Below are positions 47,343 through 60,084 of a stretch of 64,000 nucleotides of DNA, piece by piece. Below the pieces are notes generated by a model that worked only from the letters and a program-made list of their open reading frames with translations, was not told the origin of the DNA and ran no database searches. A program made the position numbers and the translations under genes. The DNA is taken from the NCBI RefSeq assembly GCF_047948215.1, contig NC_134458.1:138864536-138928535 (forward strand). The letters run 5' to 3'. Numbering within the stretch: the first letter of the stretch is position 1; each line of letters begins with the position of its first letter. This stretch comes from Lycorma delicatula (lineage: Eukaryota > Arthropoda > Insecta > Hemiptera > Fulgoridae).

Positions 47343-47546
47343 ATGACTCCAATTAAATTAAGCTGGCCAGACTGGAAATATCCAGAATGGATAGACGAAG
47401 GTTACAGAACAACTAGAGGATGGCTTGAAAAAAAGAAAAGGGATGATGGTGCTGAAGGATTATGGAGAATTCATAACGGTTTATATGATTTAACAACATG
47501 GGTTGATAAACATCCTGGTGGAAAGTTATGGATCAAAATGACACAG
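47343..47546 (+). CDS. Cyt-b5-r: Cyt-b5-r exon 1: start and first half of heme domain
   Basis: 68 codons from ATG 47343 to a GT donor at 47547. Includes WPDWKYPEW, LWRIHNGLYDLTTWVDKHPG and the heme-ligand motif HPGG at residues 57-60. It ends on a complete codon (phase 0). Confidence 0.93.
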
Positions 47547-47719
47547 GTTATTATTATAAAAATTTATTTTTTATAGTTATATCTATTGCTGTATTACTTT
47601 AGTAGTGTAAAATTGATGTTTAAAAATAATATTAATTCAGTAATTATACAAGAATAGTTAAAGCATTTATATTTATGAAAAAATTTGGTTAACTGTTGTT
47701 GCTTTAATTTCCATTTAGA

Positions 47720-48040
47720 AATAATATTAAACTTTTTAGATTTAGGTAAGGCTTTTGATTATGCAAATTTTGAACTACAAAAATTGAAAAAAATACATGA
47801 CAATAAGAAAATATCTGTGCCAGATGTAAACAGTAACTGGTTTACATCATATTTTAAAGACAGAAAACAATATGTAAAGATAAAGCAAAAGATAAAAGGA
47901 GTACCTGAAAATTATTGGTCCCAGTTATTGAAATATTAGCAGGAGTACCACAGAGTTTCAGTACTAGTTCTACATTAAAATATATTAGTATTAAAATATA
48001 TACCAATGAGCTAACATCAGTGATTAAATAGAATAAAGTA
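47720..48040 (+). mobile_element. LINE reverse-transcriptase relic in intron 1
   Basis: Frames give NFLDLGKAFDYANFELQKLK and WFTSYFKDRKQYVKI, then a GVPQ block near 47945 and IYTNEL near 48000. These correspond to RT motifs (LDL.KAFD, Y..NR.Q, GVPQGS, Y.NDL) of Jockey/CR1-like LINEs. It is a short, frame-shifted relic. Confidence 0.7.
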
Positions 48041-49766
48041 ATATTTCATACAAATGATAAAACACTGATCTGGTCTAGTGTTGAAGTACTTATAGTTAGA
48101 TACTTTTATAAGTATACTTCAGCTTTCAATATTTTATTTTATTGAAATTTAATGAAGCTCAGTGATGAATAGGCTCTACTTTTAGTGCTGGTGAAACTCT
48201 TCATGAACTTTGATTCTTAAATGTGAGTTGCAAAAAAACCAAAGTATCAGGTGGACAACTCCTCATAAAAACTAATCTAATATGATCATGGTCATACATA
48301 ATCTGACATGAATTACAAGTCACTCAAAAACTACACAACCATTTTTTCAAGATTTAGAAATCTAACTGGAGTCTCATTTGTGAAAGTGAGGAATGAAGAG
48401 GTTGTCTTTTGCCTTCTTCATTGAGCTTAACATATTATTGCACATCAGCATGTGAACCCCACTGAAATTCAGTAGACATTTGGCCCTACAAGTGAACTTT
48501 TACTCTTTTCACCACAGGGACTGGATATTTAGTGTAAATCATAACTTTTAGAAAATACAGCTGACAGCTACTTTATACAATCAGGTGCTAAATGAGCACC
48601 ATAGAAAATGATTGTTTTTAAATTGTATAAATTGTTTTTTTTTTCTTATTGATTGTTTAATTAGTTATTTAAAGAATAAAGTGGCCATAAGAAATTGTTT
48701 GATGAGCAATAAATTGTTCATCATGAATTAGTATTTACCAAATGTAGCTTATACTGATTATCAAAACAAATAGTTTTTTTTTGGTTTTAAAAAGTAGCAA
48801 CATGTAGGGCAGAAATATAATCTTTCTTCTGAATAAAAATTATATTAAAATTCATAAACTGAGAACAACTCATGCCTATTAAGATTACTGTGACAAAACT
48901 GATGTTATCTCACATTTAGGATCCATTTTATCATGTAATATACACTGCATGATTGATCAGCAAAATGTTTTAAAAATTTATTGACGTAAAAATACCTACC
49001 AAGTTGGTGTTAAAAATGTGCTATGATTTACACTTTACAATTACAATTCAGAAGTTGGATGTGAATAAGTTTCTTCTGTAATTTTCTCTTTCATTTGCAT
49101 TACACTTTTACAATTTCCTTATTGGATATCACATGTTCTTTTTTTTTCACTGCTTAACCAAAGTCTCTTTCCTACAATTTTCTGAAGCTTTTCTTCATCT
49201 TTCAATGTGCCCAAACAATCTCAGATTTTTTTCTTATTTCTTATTCTCTCCTGTACCACTTCATTTTTAATACAATCCACTTCTTCACTTACTGATCATA
49301 AATCTGAGAAATCTCACTGACGTTGTTTTTCCCTTCTCTAGTGGTCAGACATCTTTTATCTTCATAAATCAGGATTGGTACAAAGTTACTCTTATTCAGA
49401 ATCCCTTTTTACTTTTGTAGAACCTGAGATCTCACATTTTTTTGCTAAGAGATGAAAGTAACAAAAATCTATTTACTATAGAGAGTCTTCTTGAAATATC
49501 TACTTTATTATTTGCAAAATATACCTGATATTAATGAATAAATTTCTTACTACCCTTCTTTAGTGTTCCAGAGTTAAAAAAAAAAAATGAATGCATAGTA
49601 TAAAATTGTTAATAATTTACTGCTGAATCATGAATCAAATTCTTTATTCTTTTTATCCTTTATTTTATTCCTTTATTTTCTTTTTTTCTTTTATTTTTAT
49701 TCTTTTTTTATTATGAATAAAGTAAACAATAGTTATTAGATAAATTATGGGTAAATTTTATTTTAG
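48041..49766 (+). other. Rest of intron 1
   Basis: AT-rich, ending at the TTTTAG acceptor (49766). Nothing else was recognised. Confidence 0.6.
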
Positions 49767-49963
49767 GGTTTGGATGTGACTGAAATATTTGAAGCATCTC
49801 ATTTAAGTCCTAGTGCTGAAAAAATATTACCTACTTTTTTTGTTAGAGAAGCAAGGATTTCAAGAAATTCACCATACACCTTTCATCCTGGTGGTTTCTT
49901 TCGAACTCTTAAAAGAAGAGTTTATGAAAAAACTAAAAATATCAAAAGAGGACCAAGTAAAAG
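49767..49963 (+). CDS. Cyt-b5-r: Cyt-b5-r exon 2: end of heme domain
   Basis: Begins GLDVTEIFEASHLSPSAEKI; the His in FEASH is the second heme ligand. Ends RGPSK plus two bases (AG) before a GT donor; the next exon supplies A to give Arg. Confidence 0.93.
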
Positions 49964-50622
49964 GTAAGATTGTTTTGTTAATGTTTATGTTTATGAAACA
50001 ATATTTAAAATGATTATGTTTTAGTAAAAGGTTTATTTTAAATAGGTTAGAATGTACTGAGAAAAATTATACCAACCACTAAATTAATTTTGAATGAGAA
50101 ACCAAATCAATTTTAAACTGTTTTAAGCTCTCATTAATTATCCCAGTTTGTTCTTGTTCTATATTTCATGACCAGTGGAGAAGTTAGTCACTGTGATATC
50201 AGCTGATTACTTTATCAGTGGTATTTAGAATTAAAAAGTTAGATACTTGGGATACAGTAAAAAATGTATTCAGGCTGAATTGTGAATGTTCATTTAGTAA
50301 ATTATTTTATTTTTGTACATTTCATATTCCTCATATTAATAATAATAATAATAGTCTGTGCAAATTACAATTACAGATGACACTAATGTACGTACAATAA
50401 TAATGATATACAATAAATAAAAACAAAAAAAAAAGATTTTATAAATTAGCACAGAATATCTTCCAAAATAACTAGCAGTAACAACTACTACCAAAGTTGG
50501 TAGTAATAAAAAAAAATAATTGTAAGAGTAATTTTACAATATCAAATGTTGATATTTATTTACATAAAAATAATATTAGTTATAACTATTACAAATAAAT
50601 GTAATCCCTTTTTATGTTATAA

Positions 50623-50623
<1 letters not shown>

Positions 50624-50687
<64 letters not shown>
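50624..50687. repeat. (TG)32 microsatellite in intron 2
   Basis: A 64-bp uninterrupted TG tract, followed by a CATGCATGCACGCATG tail. It lies about 87 bp before the exon 3 acceptor. The open frames across it (Cys/Val repeats) are translation artefacts. Confidence 0.97.
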
Positions 50688-50688
<1 letters not shown>

Positions 50689-50773
50689 ATGCATGCACGC
50701 ATGTGTGTGCATGTATTATATTATGTATTTTTTTTATTTTACTGAAAATATATGCAAAAGATATTTCTTACAG

Positions 50774-50968
50774 AGCAATAGTGCTGATCGATTTATTCGT
50801 AGTAATTACATTATTGCTTTCAATCATTTCTGCAAAGTATTTTAATTTCTACATTGGAGCACTTACTGGAATCTTCTTAACTGGTACTACTATATTGGCA
50901 CATAATTTATTTCATCAACGCGATAACTGGCGAATGTATTATTTCCAGCTATCCTTGATGTCTGTAAC
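50774..50968 (+). CDS. Cyt-b5-r: Cyt-b5-r exon 3: first membrane segments and His box 1
   Basis: Hydrophobic LIDLFVVITLLLSIIS, then ALTGIFLTGTTILAHNLFHQ. The HNLFH (177-181) is His box 1 and is followed by RDNWRMYYFQLS. It ends with AC before a GT donor (phase 2). Confidence 0.93.
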
Positions 50969-51459
50969 GTAAGTATTTAATAAACATGATCAATTTTAAA
51001 ATATTATAATTGTATAACTGAATTTCAATGTGTTGGATTAAATTAATCTTTTTAATGAAGAATTTTTTTTTCTTTATTAATGGATTTGTTAATAATTATT
51101 GACATTCATAAATCCTTTTTATTAATGTTAATTTTTTGTTAACAAAAATAAAAAAAACAGCAGTATAAAGTAGTAGCAGTAGCAGAATAGCAGTATCAAG
51201 AGCAGTAATAAGCAGTATTTAGATTGATGTAGCATATCTCATGAAGTGTTTATATTATTTAGTTTTCTGTAGGTATTTTATTTACTGATTTGGCTGAAAT
51301 TTTGAATGAACATTAAAAGTAGTGTAACAGCATCATTTATATATAATAGTTTACTATATTATATTCCATAAAATGACATAACACGGTACCTTAAGAAAAT
51401 GTTTACTTTAACATGGGGAAAGAAGAGTTATTTACAATCTGTTTAATAATCAGGTAGCA

Positions 51460-52400
51460 TTTATGATGAAATGAAGGAAGGCAAACTCTAATTTCAAAAG
51501 GAGTGAGGCAAGGATATGGTCTTGTTTCCATTGTATTTCACACTACAGTAGAAGAAGGAGTACAGTAAATGAAGGAAAAATTTGAGATCAAAGCAACAAC
51601 CCAAGAAGAGAAAATAATTTTTGTTAAGATTTGCTGATGACATTGTTTATTTGGGAGAAATCAAAGATAAGTTAAAGAAATGCAAAATGGAATTTTTTTT
51701 ATCCTAGAGACAAATTTATTTTGAAAATAATTAAGACTAAAATAAAAATAATGAAAAATGTGTGATATTAAGGAATTAAATATTAAAATAAGAGAACATA
51801 ATTTATCAGAAGTAACAGAATTTTGCTATTTAGAGTAAAATTGTTATTTAGATGAAGTAATGCAGATATAAAAATAAGTCTGGTTCAAGCAATTAGAATT
51901 TTTGTATAGAAAAGGTAGTTTAGTAGTATCAATTATAAATCAAAGAATTAAAAAGAAATTCTTGAAAATATTGGTATGCAGTGTAAGGCTTTGTAGTACT
52001 GAAACATAAACAATAGGAAAAGCAGAAAGAAAAAGGGAGGTGTTTGAAATCTGGTGTCAAAATTGAATAGATCGATAAAATAAAAATGAAGAGGTCTAAG
52101 ACAAATAAGATGGGAGAATTTATGGCAGAATCTTGCAAAGAAACAGACTGGGTTGATAGGACATATATTAAAATCGGAAGGCTTAGCTAATTTGGTAATA
52201 TAATGTATTAGAAGGTTATAACTAAAATGTAGAAGGTTTAATCTGTAGACAAAGACAGATATTGAAATGCATAAAACAGATAATTAAGGATGTAGCATGT
52301 AGAAAATATATTGAAAATGAAAATATTAATCTAAAACAGAAATTAATGGAGAATAACATCAAACCAGTCAACTGACTGATGATTAAAAAAAAAAAAACGC
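51460..52400 (+). mobile_element. RTE-like LINE relic in intron 3
   Basis: Frames give a KGVRQG block near 51500, the active-site block RFADDIVYLGE near 51630-51660, INQRIKKKFLKILVCSVRLC then STET.TIGKAERKREVFEIW near 51950-52050, and IGRLS-type sequence near 52170. These are mid-RT and tail blocks of RTE-type proteins. The frames are broken repeatedly. Confidence 0.7.
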
Positions 52401-53099
52401 AGTTTTTAATTATGTGTATACAGATGAATTGCTTTAAGAATGCATATTAGATTATTTGTATACTATTGCAGATTTAAAAATTGGGTGGTTACAACTCATT
52501 CCTTTGCTTGTTTACTAATGGGTAATGAGCAAATGAGTGATTAGGTTTGTAGTAAGATGTCTCTGTCCTGATTTCCAACATAATTTTTTTTTTATTTCAA
52601 GTAGTTTTCAATGGCAATCATACTGATCCATAATATTCTAATAATATTCTCTGGACAAATATTTATAATAATTTTAAATTAACAATCTTTACCTAATAGT
52701 AGTAAGAAATATTTCATTAGTTATCTTTTATTAGTCTCCTGTATTTATTTCTTTCCTGGTTTTATCCACTTCTTGTTATATTTTGACAATAAATTTTATT
52801 CCTAAAATACAGCAGAACACCAGTTATTTGGGCTGACCTTTGCAAGGTTGAATCTGGATAATCAGAAATCAAAATAATTGGAAAAGTAAAAAAGGATTAT
52901 CATACGTAGGGGGCATATGATTCTAATGTTTAATGGTTATCACACTTAACAAACACGTAAAAATATATTAAAAAAAAGCTGACAACACTGTTGTGGGACT
53001 TTACCGTCATGCTGATCTTTTCTATTGCACAGCTTGGTTTACACATTCAATTAAAAAAAATTATTATTTTATTTAAGTATAATATTTGATGTATAGCTG
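52401..53099. other. Intron 3, nothing further recognised
   Basis: AT-rich intron sequence without recognisable content. Confidence 0.5.
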
Positions 53100-53620
53100 C
53101 ACATCAGTGCTACACCAGCACTCCTTGTGGTGACAGGGGGTACTATTGATGCAGTATACCCACTTAGCCACTAGTTAAGAGCATTTTTTGGAGTAGGGTG
53201 TGATTTTGAAAACTTGTTTTTGCAAATGTTATTATTTTTTAATTGTTAACAAATGTGCCTAAGAAAAATAAGACCTTAATTACGTGAAATCTTGAGATAC
53301 TGAGGGTGACCTTGCTCTACAGCCTCACTCCCTTGACCTTTTAAGTTGAAGATTTAATGGCATCAATGTCCCATATACAGAAATCATCTGACCAAGATTG
53401 GTCAGAATTGGTTGAATTCTGGAGATATAAGGTGTGAGACACTGAATACAGACACATACATACAAACATCCAGAAAATTTCCATCCAGTTTTTGGGTTCC
53501 TTAGGTGTCAAAACATCAAAATCTGGTGAAAACCGTATATGCCCAAACTGGACCAATTACAATACTTTTCCTATACAGCTATAACTCTGCTATAGTGCTA
53601 GACAGGAAAGTAAAAATTAA
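53100..53620. repeat. Non-coding interspersed repeat in intron 3
   Basis: GC-richer than the surrounding intron, with blocks CATCCAGAAAATTTCCATCC and GGTGAAAACCGTATATGCCC. It ends with AATTACAATACTT..CC and GGAAAGTAAAA, similar to the tail of the repeat at 41631-42110. No open frame of note. The boundaries are approximate. Confidence 0.45.
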
Positions 53621-54821
53621 ATGTATTTCAGTAAAATTAAAGATACTCAGAACATACATACAATGTTATAAAAACAGATACAGTAATAGATTACAAAAAG
53701 AACAATGAGAAGAAATTTGTTAACAAAAGAATCAGAATTTACTAAATTTATCTGAAAGAAATTAAAATTGTTTTATAAAAAGTGTTATTTAAAAAGAACG
53801 TTTAAAGAATATATTTAAGAGAACTTGAGTTAAGCTTCTGTGTATTATAAAAATACTATTTCTTAAAAGTTATAAAAAAAATAAAAAAAATTAATACATT
53901 TAATAGAATAAAGCTTATTGACAGTCAGTTATAAACAAAACATACCTTAACACTATTTCTTCTTAAAAGAAAAAATTGCAATTTGTTCTTGCTTTAATGT
54001 TTATCTTTGTTTATAACCTGCAAGATCATCTACTCATTTTAAACAAAGATTCTGAGCAGAATCACATTCTTTTTTTTCACTCCAACCATAGCAACAGACA
54101 AATATTCACAAGTTTTTTTCATGTTACAGCCCTAGATCCAAGTCAATAATTCATAATTCATACATGATTAATTCATGTATTTCCGTCAGTCTTTTCAGAA
54201 GTTAATTTTATAATTAGTTTAATGTAGACCTAAATTGATGTATGTTTTGTGGTATATAAATTGCAGAAACATCAGTTAAACAACCAGTAAAAACAAACAT
54301 TGCTAAAAATACACTTACTGTTGAAGCAAAGTTTTATTTGAAAAATATTAAAATTTTTTAAAGTGTATTAATTTTTTTGTAAATGCTTAATACAGGTGTA
54401 AGTAGGCTGGATAGTTGGATATCAGGAAAACCAACTTCCCACTGTAGTAGAACTTTTCTTCTATTTTTGCAATGATTAATATTTTACATTTCTACATACT
54501 ATTGAATACTACTGACAATTAACAGCACATATTTGACGTAATGCAAATTTTTGTACAGTTTAAACTTTCCTATGAATTTATTTTTGTTTGTAATTGCTTC
54601 ATCAATAGTTATAAAAAGTTACACAAAGCATGTAAGTACTGGAAATTTATTGTAAATGAACATTTTATCCAGTTCATTTTCAGAACTTCCTATAGTAGAT
54701 AATGTTTAAAGTAAAACTGTTTCCTTTTTTTTAAGATTTATGAAAATATGCAGCTGTAACTTTTCTTTGTATAGTGTGTAAGTGGTAAGTGGTATTGCTA
54801 AGATGATTTATATTATTACAG

Positions 54822-55013
54822 TGATTGGAGAATAAGCCATGCTCTAAGTCATCATATTTACACAAACACTCGACTTGATCTTGAGATTTTACTTATGGAA
54901 CCATTACTTCAGTGGTTTCCTAAGGAACAGAAAAACTGGATTGTTAAATATGGATCATGGATTTACTCTCCATTATTTTATTGTTCCCTTTATTTTTTAC
55001 AAGCATTTTCCAG
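54822..55013 (+). CDS. Cyt-b5-r: Cyt-b5-r exon 4: His box 2
   Basis: Begins TDWRISHALSHHIYTNTRLD (first Thr shared with exon 3); HALSHH at 205-210 is His box 2. A hydrophobic WIYSPLFYCSLYFLQAF follows. It ends with AG before GT (phase 2). Confidence 0.93.
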
Positions 55014-57658
55014 GTCAGTACAAATATATTTTTTTGTGTATGGTGTTAGTTGTATATTCTGTTGCTTTGTCCTGAAGTATTTCATCTTGTTTATCATATA
55101 TATATATTTCTCATTTGTATTTTATTTAGTTTCTTTGTTTTAAATGATAAATATGTAGGTTAAGAATGATTCAAAAGTCTCTGTAATTTTTTTAAAGTCT
55201 TTTCTAAATCAAAGAAAGTGCTGTGAGTTTAATTGTTTATGACATCGGTGAATGTGAAGAATGTGCTTGTAAGAGTGACATCACCATGTAGCCAAGTACA
55301 TATGGATGGATGTATTAAATTAGGAAATATTACTGTCTACCATAAATCTCATGTAAAATCATACAGTTCCGTTGCTTCAAACTTATCTATGTAATTTTAT
55401 CTTATAAAACGTCTATTTATTTCTGAATACATATAAAATTTATTACTATTTTTCATAAAAAAGAATCATGATTAATTTTTAGACAAATAATGAAATAATT
55501 GGTAAATAAATTATTTTCTTTAAAATTATTTGTTTAAAATTACCTAAATTTCTAAGCAAAGATTGCTTTCCTGGAATAAAAATATGTTCATACACTTACC
55601 AACTGGTAAACCTCTTAAGTTTAATGTTTCATGAAAATAAATGGTCAGTTTGATTGGTCAGCAGTCATAAAATAAAATACAGAATCTCAGTCTTTTACAC
55701 CGATTAATTTAATTTAGTTCTTTTTTTTAATTTGTTAATCAAGTAACTCTCTGTACCAATGTTTGTAGCATTGCACTAGTACATGTCTATTTACAACATA
55801 ATCTACAACCCCTCAGTTTTATTATTTATTTCATTTATTGCTTTTTTTCCCAGGGTTACTTACAGTTTATTGTCTACTACAAGAGTTAAGTACAGTAGCT
55901 ATGACAAAAATCACTTTTTGGTTTGAAGAGGTCATAAAACATTGAGAAATGCACTAAGGGAATGAACGCTGTTCAAAATGTGTTTGTTGGTATCTGTTTG
56001 GGTTAATAATTTGAGATTAACTGACACAAAAATTTTCAAATGTGACGAGCTGACTTCTATATTTGGAGCATTGATGCTAATAAAGTTTCGGAGTTGAAGC
56101 TTCAAAGAGTAGAAGATATAAAAAGTTCAGCAAAGTCTCCCAGCAAAGTCATTTGCTGGGAGAATTTAGCATTGATATCCCATTTTTTCTCTCTCAATTA
56201 TATAGCTTTAGTGTATAGCTGTACAGTATGCTATAAAAGGGAAAGTATGCTAAGTGGGTCAAATTTGCAAGACAGGGTTTTTGCAGATTTTGATTTTTCA
56301 TGACCCTGTCTGACCAGAAAACACAATTTCAGCATTCAAAAATCCAGGAAGATTCTTATGGTCATATATACTCGTATATAAAAAACAATATATAAAAAAC
56401 AGACCAACATATATATGTTGGTCTATTTTTTGCAGATTGATATCTCATTACTGGACAGAGTGATTTAAATGAAGTTTACATGGTGATTTCTGTATATTGA
56501 GCATTGATTTCATTTAATTTTGATCACAGTTGGTTCAAGAAGGCAGGGGATACGGTCACCATGTGTCCTGTATCTCAATTTGATCAAAGAACAGAATAAT
56601 TTTTTTTTTACATAATTCAATATCTCTTAGGACAGTTATACATTTTGTTGTCCCATCAAACCCTAAATCAAAAGTTTAAATAAAGGAAAGTTATGCAACT
56701 CTTTGGTGGCTTTATTAAAATTTATTTATTAGTTTTTAAAATATTTTTTTTTAGTGAGATTTGTTTAATGAAATGAATTTAGTTCAAAAATTAGTATAAA
56801 ACAGCAACTGTTATAAAAAGCAAAATTATATTTTTGTCAATCATCATGGATTCATGTACAATTATCATTGATTTATGTTGATCTCATGAATAATGCTTAC
56901 TAAGTTCTTTGTATCTATGAGTAAATAGAGTTCAGTCAATCTAATCTTGTAATTAACAGAATCATTGAAGTTTAATCTCCTGGGTTGTGTTAATTTTCAA
57001 AATGGTATGTATTTTAAAAGCAACAAGTAACCTTTCTTGAAAGTGTTGGAAATTCTATTCTGTTATTATTCAATAGTATTTAAAAATTCTTAATTGTTCA
57101 CAATACAGCAATGAACATCATATTTTCAACAGTATTTCATACCTTAGGAGAAAAATCCTTTTAGAATTTGAAAATTCTTCCTGATGATTATGTAAATGCA
57201 AATGGTTAACACATAAATTTTCTTTCTAATTCTATATTTTTTCAAGAATTCATTCTATTTTTATATAACCTCATAACTTTGTGTCAGTTTCCAAGTAGAA
57301 TGAAGAAAAAACCAAATTAAAGAATGTTTGATAAGCTCTAATATTAGCAAAGAACTTTGTACATATTTTTGGAAAATCAAGGTAGAGATGAAATTCTGGT
57401 GGAAATGAAGAAGAGAAGTTAAAGAACATCATATTTAGATTAATTTTTCAAGATACTTTCAATAAAAAAGTTTGATCAGCTTTTTGTCCTGCAGTAAAAT
57501 AACTTTTATACCACATTTTCAATTCAAATAGGCAAACTATTATTAAACATACAAATTTTTATCTAACTTGCATATTTGTTGTAATCTTGTTCATATATTA
57601 CATAATTTTGTAGCTGATATATCAAATCCTTTTTGTGAGTGATAATTTACTGTTTTAG
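55014..57658 (+). other. Intron 4
   Basis: AT-rich intron of about 2.6 kb. The only notable item is a 24-bp palindrome at 56401-56424. Confidence 0.6.
56401..56424. repeat. 24-bp perfect palindrome
   Basis: AGACCAACATAT and ATATGTTGGTCT meet without a spacer, in intron 4 of the desaturase-like gene. Confidence 0.95.
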
Positions 57659-57862
57659 AATAATCTGTCATGGACTTGAACCTGAAGATTTAATTTGCAT
57701 TGCGTTACCAACTACTATGTACTTATTCAGTGGTTCTAATTTATTAATCTGTATCATCTCATGGTTGTGGATTATAACTTTTAGTAGCTTTATATTTGGA
57801 GTAATTGGATTTAATGTAGCACATCATCATCCAGATATATTTCATGAAGGAGATAAACCTAG
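57659..57862 (+). CDS. Cyt-b5-r: Cyt-b5-r exon 5: membrane segments
   Basis: IICHGLEPEDLICIALPTTM, a Trp/Ile/Phe-rich membrane stretch, then GFNVAHHHPDIFHEGDKP. The HHHPD/FHEGD region is conserved in this family and supplies further His residues. It ends with AG before GT (phase 2). Confidence 0.93.
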
Positions 57863-58334
57863 GTTTGTACAGCAAACTCTTTTATAGTATATTTTGGTTA
57901 AGACAGTAGGAGATTTCTCATTATTGGGAATGGGTAAAACTGCTAAATTAAATTAGTATTAGACTAATTTGAGAATGTCAAGAATATCATTTATGTTAGG
58001 GTAACACATTTGTAATAATCCTTTTCTTTATTTTATTTTTAATGTACTGTACATAATTCAATTTCATTTATACTTTCTATTTGATAAGTTTAATTTTTAT
58101 TTATAATCATTATATAGAGCTTTTTTTAATAAAATAATATACAAATATCAATATTCAGTCCTCTTATCCTGATAGAACCTTTTTCAAGCCTGACACCTTT
58201 TCCATGTGTGATTACACTGTAATCTTCCAAGTTTTATTTGTTTCATGAGTTTAGTACATACCGATTTTACAACATTTTATATAAGTATTTTTTATTAGCT
58301 GTATCCATTGATATTTATACTTTTTTTTTTGCAG

Positions 58335-58638
58335 AAACGATAAAGACTGGGGACTAAATCAAATTGATGCTGTTAATGATAGAATTGAAGTTGCAGCTAC
58401 ATTTCCCTGGGCTCATTTATCATTTGGTGATCACACTCTGCATCATATGTTTCCAACTTTAGATCATGATATATTATCAGAACTGTATCCAGTTTTTGAA
58501 AAAACTTGTTTGGAATTTGGTGTTGAATTTCGTTTTAATACAACATGGAATTTATTTAAAGGACAATTTCATCAGTTAACTAGGACATTACCAAATACTG
58601 TTCCACGTGAAAATATTACAGCTCCTCTAAAAAGTTAA
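58335..58638 (+). CDS. Cyt-b5-r: Cyt-b5-r exon 6: His box 3 and C-terminus
   Basis: Begins RNDKDWGLNQIDAVNDRIEV. His box 3 is in SFGDHTLHHMFPTLDHD (H364, H367, H368). It ends APLKS and TAA at 58636-58638. Front-end desaturases have Gln in the first place of box 3; here it is His, as in cytochrome b5-related proteins. Confidence 0.94.
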
Positions 58639-59099
58639 GGTTTTTTTAGTTGAAGGATTTTATGAATATCAAATATAAAAAACAGAAATTATTTCTAATT
58701 CACTATTCATAATCAAACCAAAATGTCTGAAATAATGTAAAGCACTTTTTTTTTGTATTTAGATTATGCATGTTTGAAAGCAGTCAAAAAATATTCTTTT
58801 GAAAGGTGATTTTTTAAGATTATATTAACTTCATTTTATAATAAAACTCTCTTATGAACTCTATTTTATATAGTTTTATTATATTAAACTCTGTGAATAC
58901 AATTTGTTACTAACACAAAACAATTTTATTTCAGATACATAGTTACTTATTTTACATCAGATACTTATTTATCTCATTATTTTAATTTTGGTTTTTAGTA
59001 ATTTATTTTTTATAATTTCTATCATCCCATTAATTGAAATATTTCTATTATAGTTGACTGTCTTGTTACAGTTTTCCTTCAATAGTTATACACACATAT
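58639..59099 (+). other. 3' untranslated region and flank of Cyt-b5-r
   Basis: An AATAAA polyadenylation signal occurs at 58840-58845, about 200 bp after the stop codon. The rest is AT-rich. Confidence 0.6.
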
Positions 59100-59803
59100 T
59101 TTTTAGAAGCTTAAACAATAATGAATTCTATGTTATACACTGATCTGTCGGAGAAATAATAACATCCGGTCTAAAATTTCGTTATCATTGCCCAGAATTC
59201 GTAGAATGTTTCTGGGCAATTTATGTTTACAACGCAAGGCCGTATAACATACGTAAGTCACAAGGGTGTGGTGCACAGTCAAGCGGCTGTCGCATCTTAT
59301 ACATAATGGAGCGTTTTCTCCTGACATCAAAAACTCGTGAGTAGCTCTCGTATATCCTACCGCAATCGACAGAGGACCATTTCCTCTCGGCGAACTTTTC
59401 TGCACGAGTCCCATGGCACCACATTATCTTTAAAATGTCAAAGTTTGTTAACAGCTGTGGCAGTCCAGTCCCCTTACCACTTTGCTCGAATAGTGAGTTT
59501 GACACAATAAAGTCGGATGCAGCCATAAAAGTAGTGAAAGACGGTTGACTACATGCGGCTTTAGCAGCGGAATCTGCACATTACCGGGAATACCCACGTG
59601 GCTAAGGATCCAGCAGAATCTCACTTGTGTGTTGCAGCGACTGTATTATAGATCTCGGTAACGAGAGGATGTTTAGAATACAAATCTTCTAAAGCTTGGA
59701 GAACACTGCAAGAGTTAGTGAAAATAAGGAAACGGCGGTATTTTTGGTTAACGATATTCAAAACCTTATATAGCGTACAATTCACCAGTAAATACACTTG
59801 TAA

Positions 59804-60084
59804 TTTTCTTTCTCTGTTTAGCCTCCAGAACCACCATAAGGTATTCAGAGGATGATATGTATGAGTGTAAATGAAGTGTAGTCTTATACAGTTTCAAGTC
59901 AACCATTTCTGAGATGTGTGGTTAATTGAAACCCAACCACCAAAGAACACTGGTATCCACGTTCTATTATTCCAGTCCGTATAAAAGTAACTGCCTTTAC
60001 TCGAATTTGAACCTTAGAACTCTCGACTTTGAAATCAGCTGATTTGCGAAGACGCGTTCACCACTAGACCAACCTGATGGGTTC
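59804..60084 (-). mobile_element. tRNA-derived SINE, family A copy 2
   Basis: Flanked by a perfect 10-bp duplication CACTTGTAAT (59794-59803 and 60085-60094). On the minus strand: head CATCAGGTTGGTCTAGTGGT then GAACGCGTCTTCGC (A box), AGGTTCAAATTCGAG (B box), body with GTTGGGTTTCAATTAACCAC, CATATCATCCTCTGAATACC and an A-rich tail AGAGAAAGAAAA. It interrupts the RNase H domain of LINE copy B. Confidence 0.93.

Larger units (their letters stand above)
47343..58638 (+). other. Cyt-b5-r: Cytochrome b5-related desaturase-like gene (six coding exons)
   Basis: Coding exons 47343-47546, 49767-49963, 50774-50968, 54822-55013, 57659-57862 and 58335-58638 total 1,296 nt: 431 residues plus TAA. All introns are GT/AG. 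The first is phase 0 and the other four are phase 2; the frame stays open throughout. The protein has an N-terminal cytochrome b5 heme domain (HPGG at 57-60, second His at 80 in FEASH). Membrane segments follow, with three His boxes: H177NLFH181, H205ALSHH210 and H364TLHH368. This is the layout of insect cytochrome b5-related proteins, which are membrane fatty-acid desaturase/hydroxylase homologues of about 430-440 residues. The substrate in insects is not well established, so only a membrane lipid oxidase role is inferred. The gene looks intact. Confidence 0.93.

Noticed and set aside
50546..50972. Cys/Val-rich open frames across the TG repeat
   Set aside because: They are translations of the (TG)n microsatellite; only the part from 50774 is real coding sequence, as exon 3.
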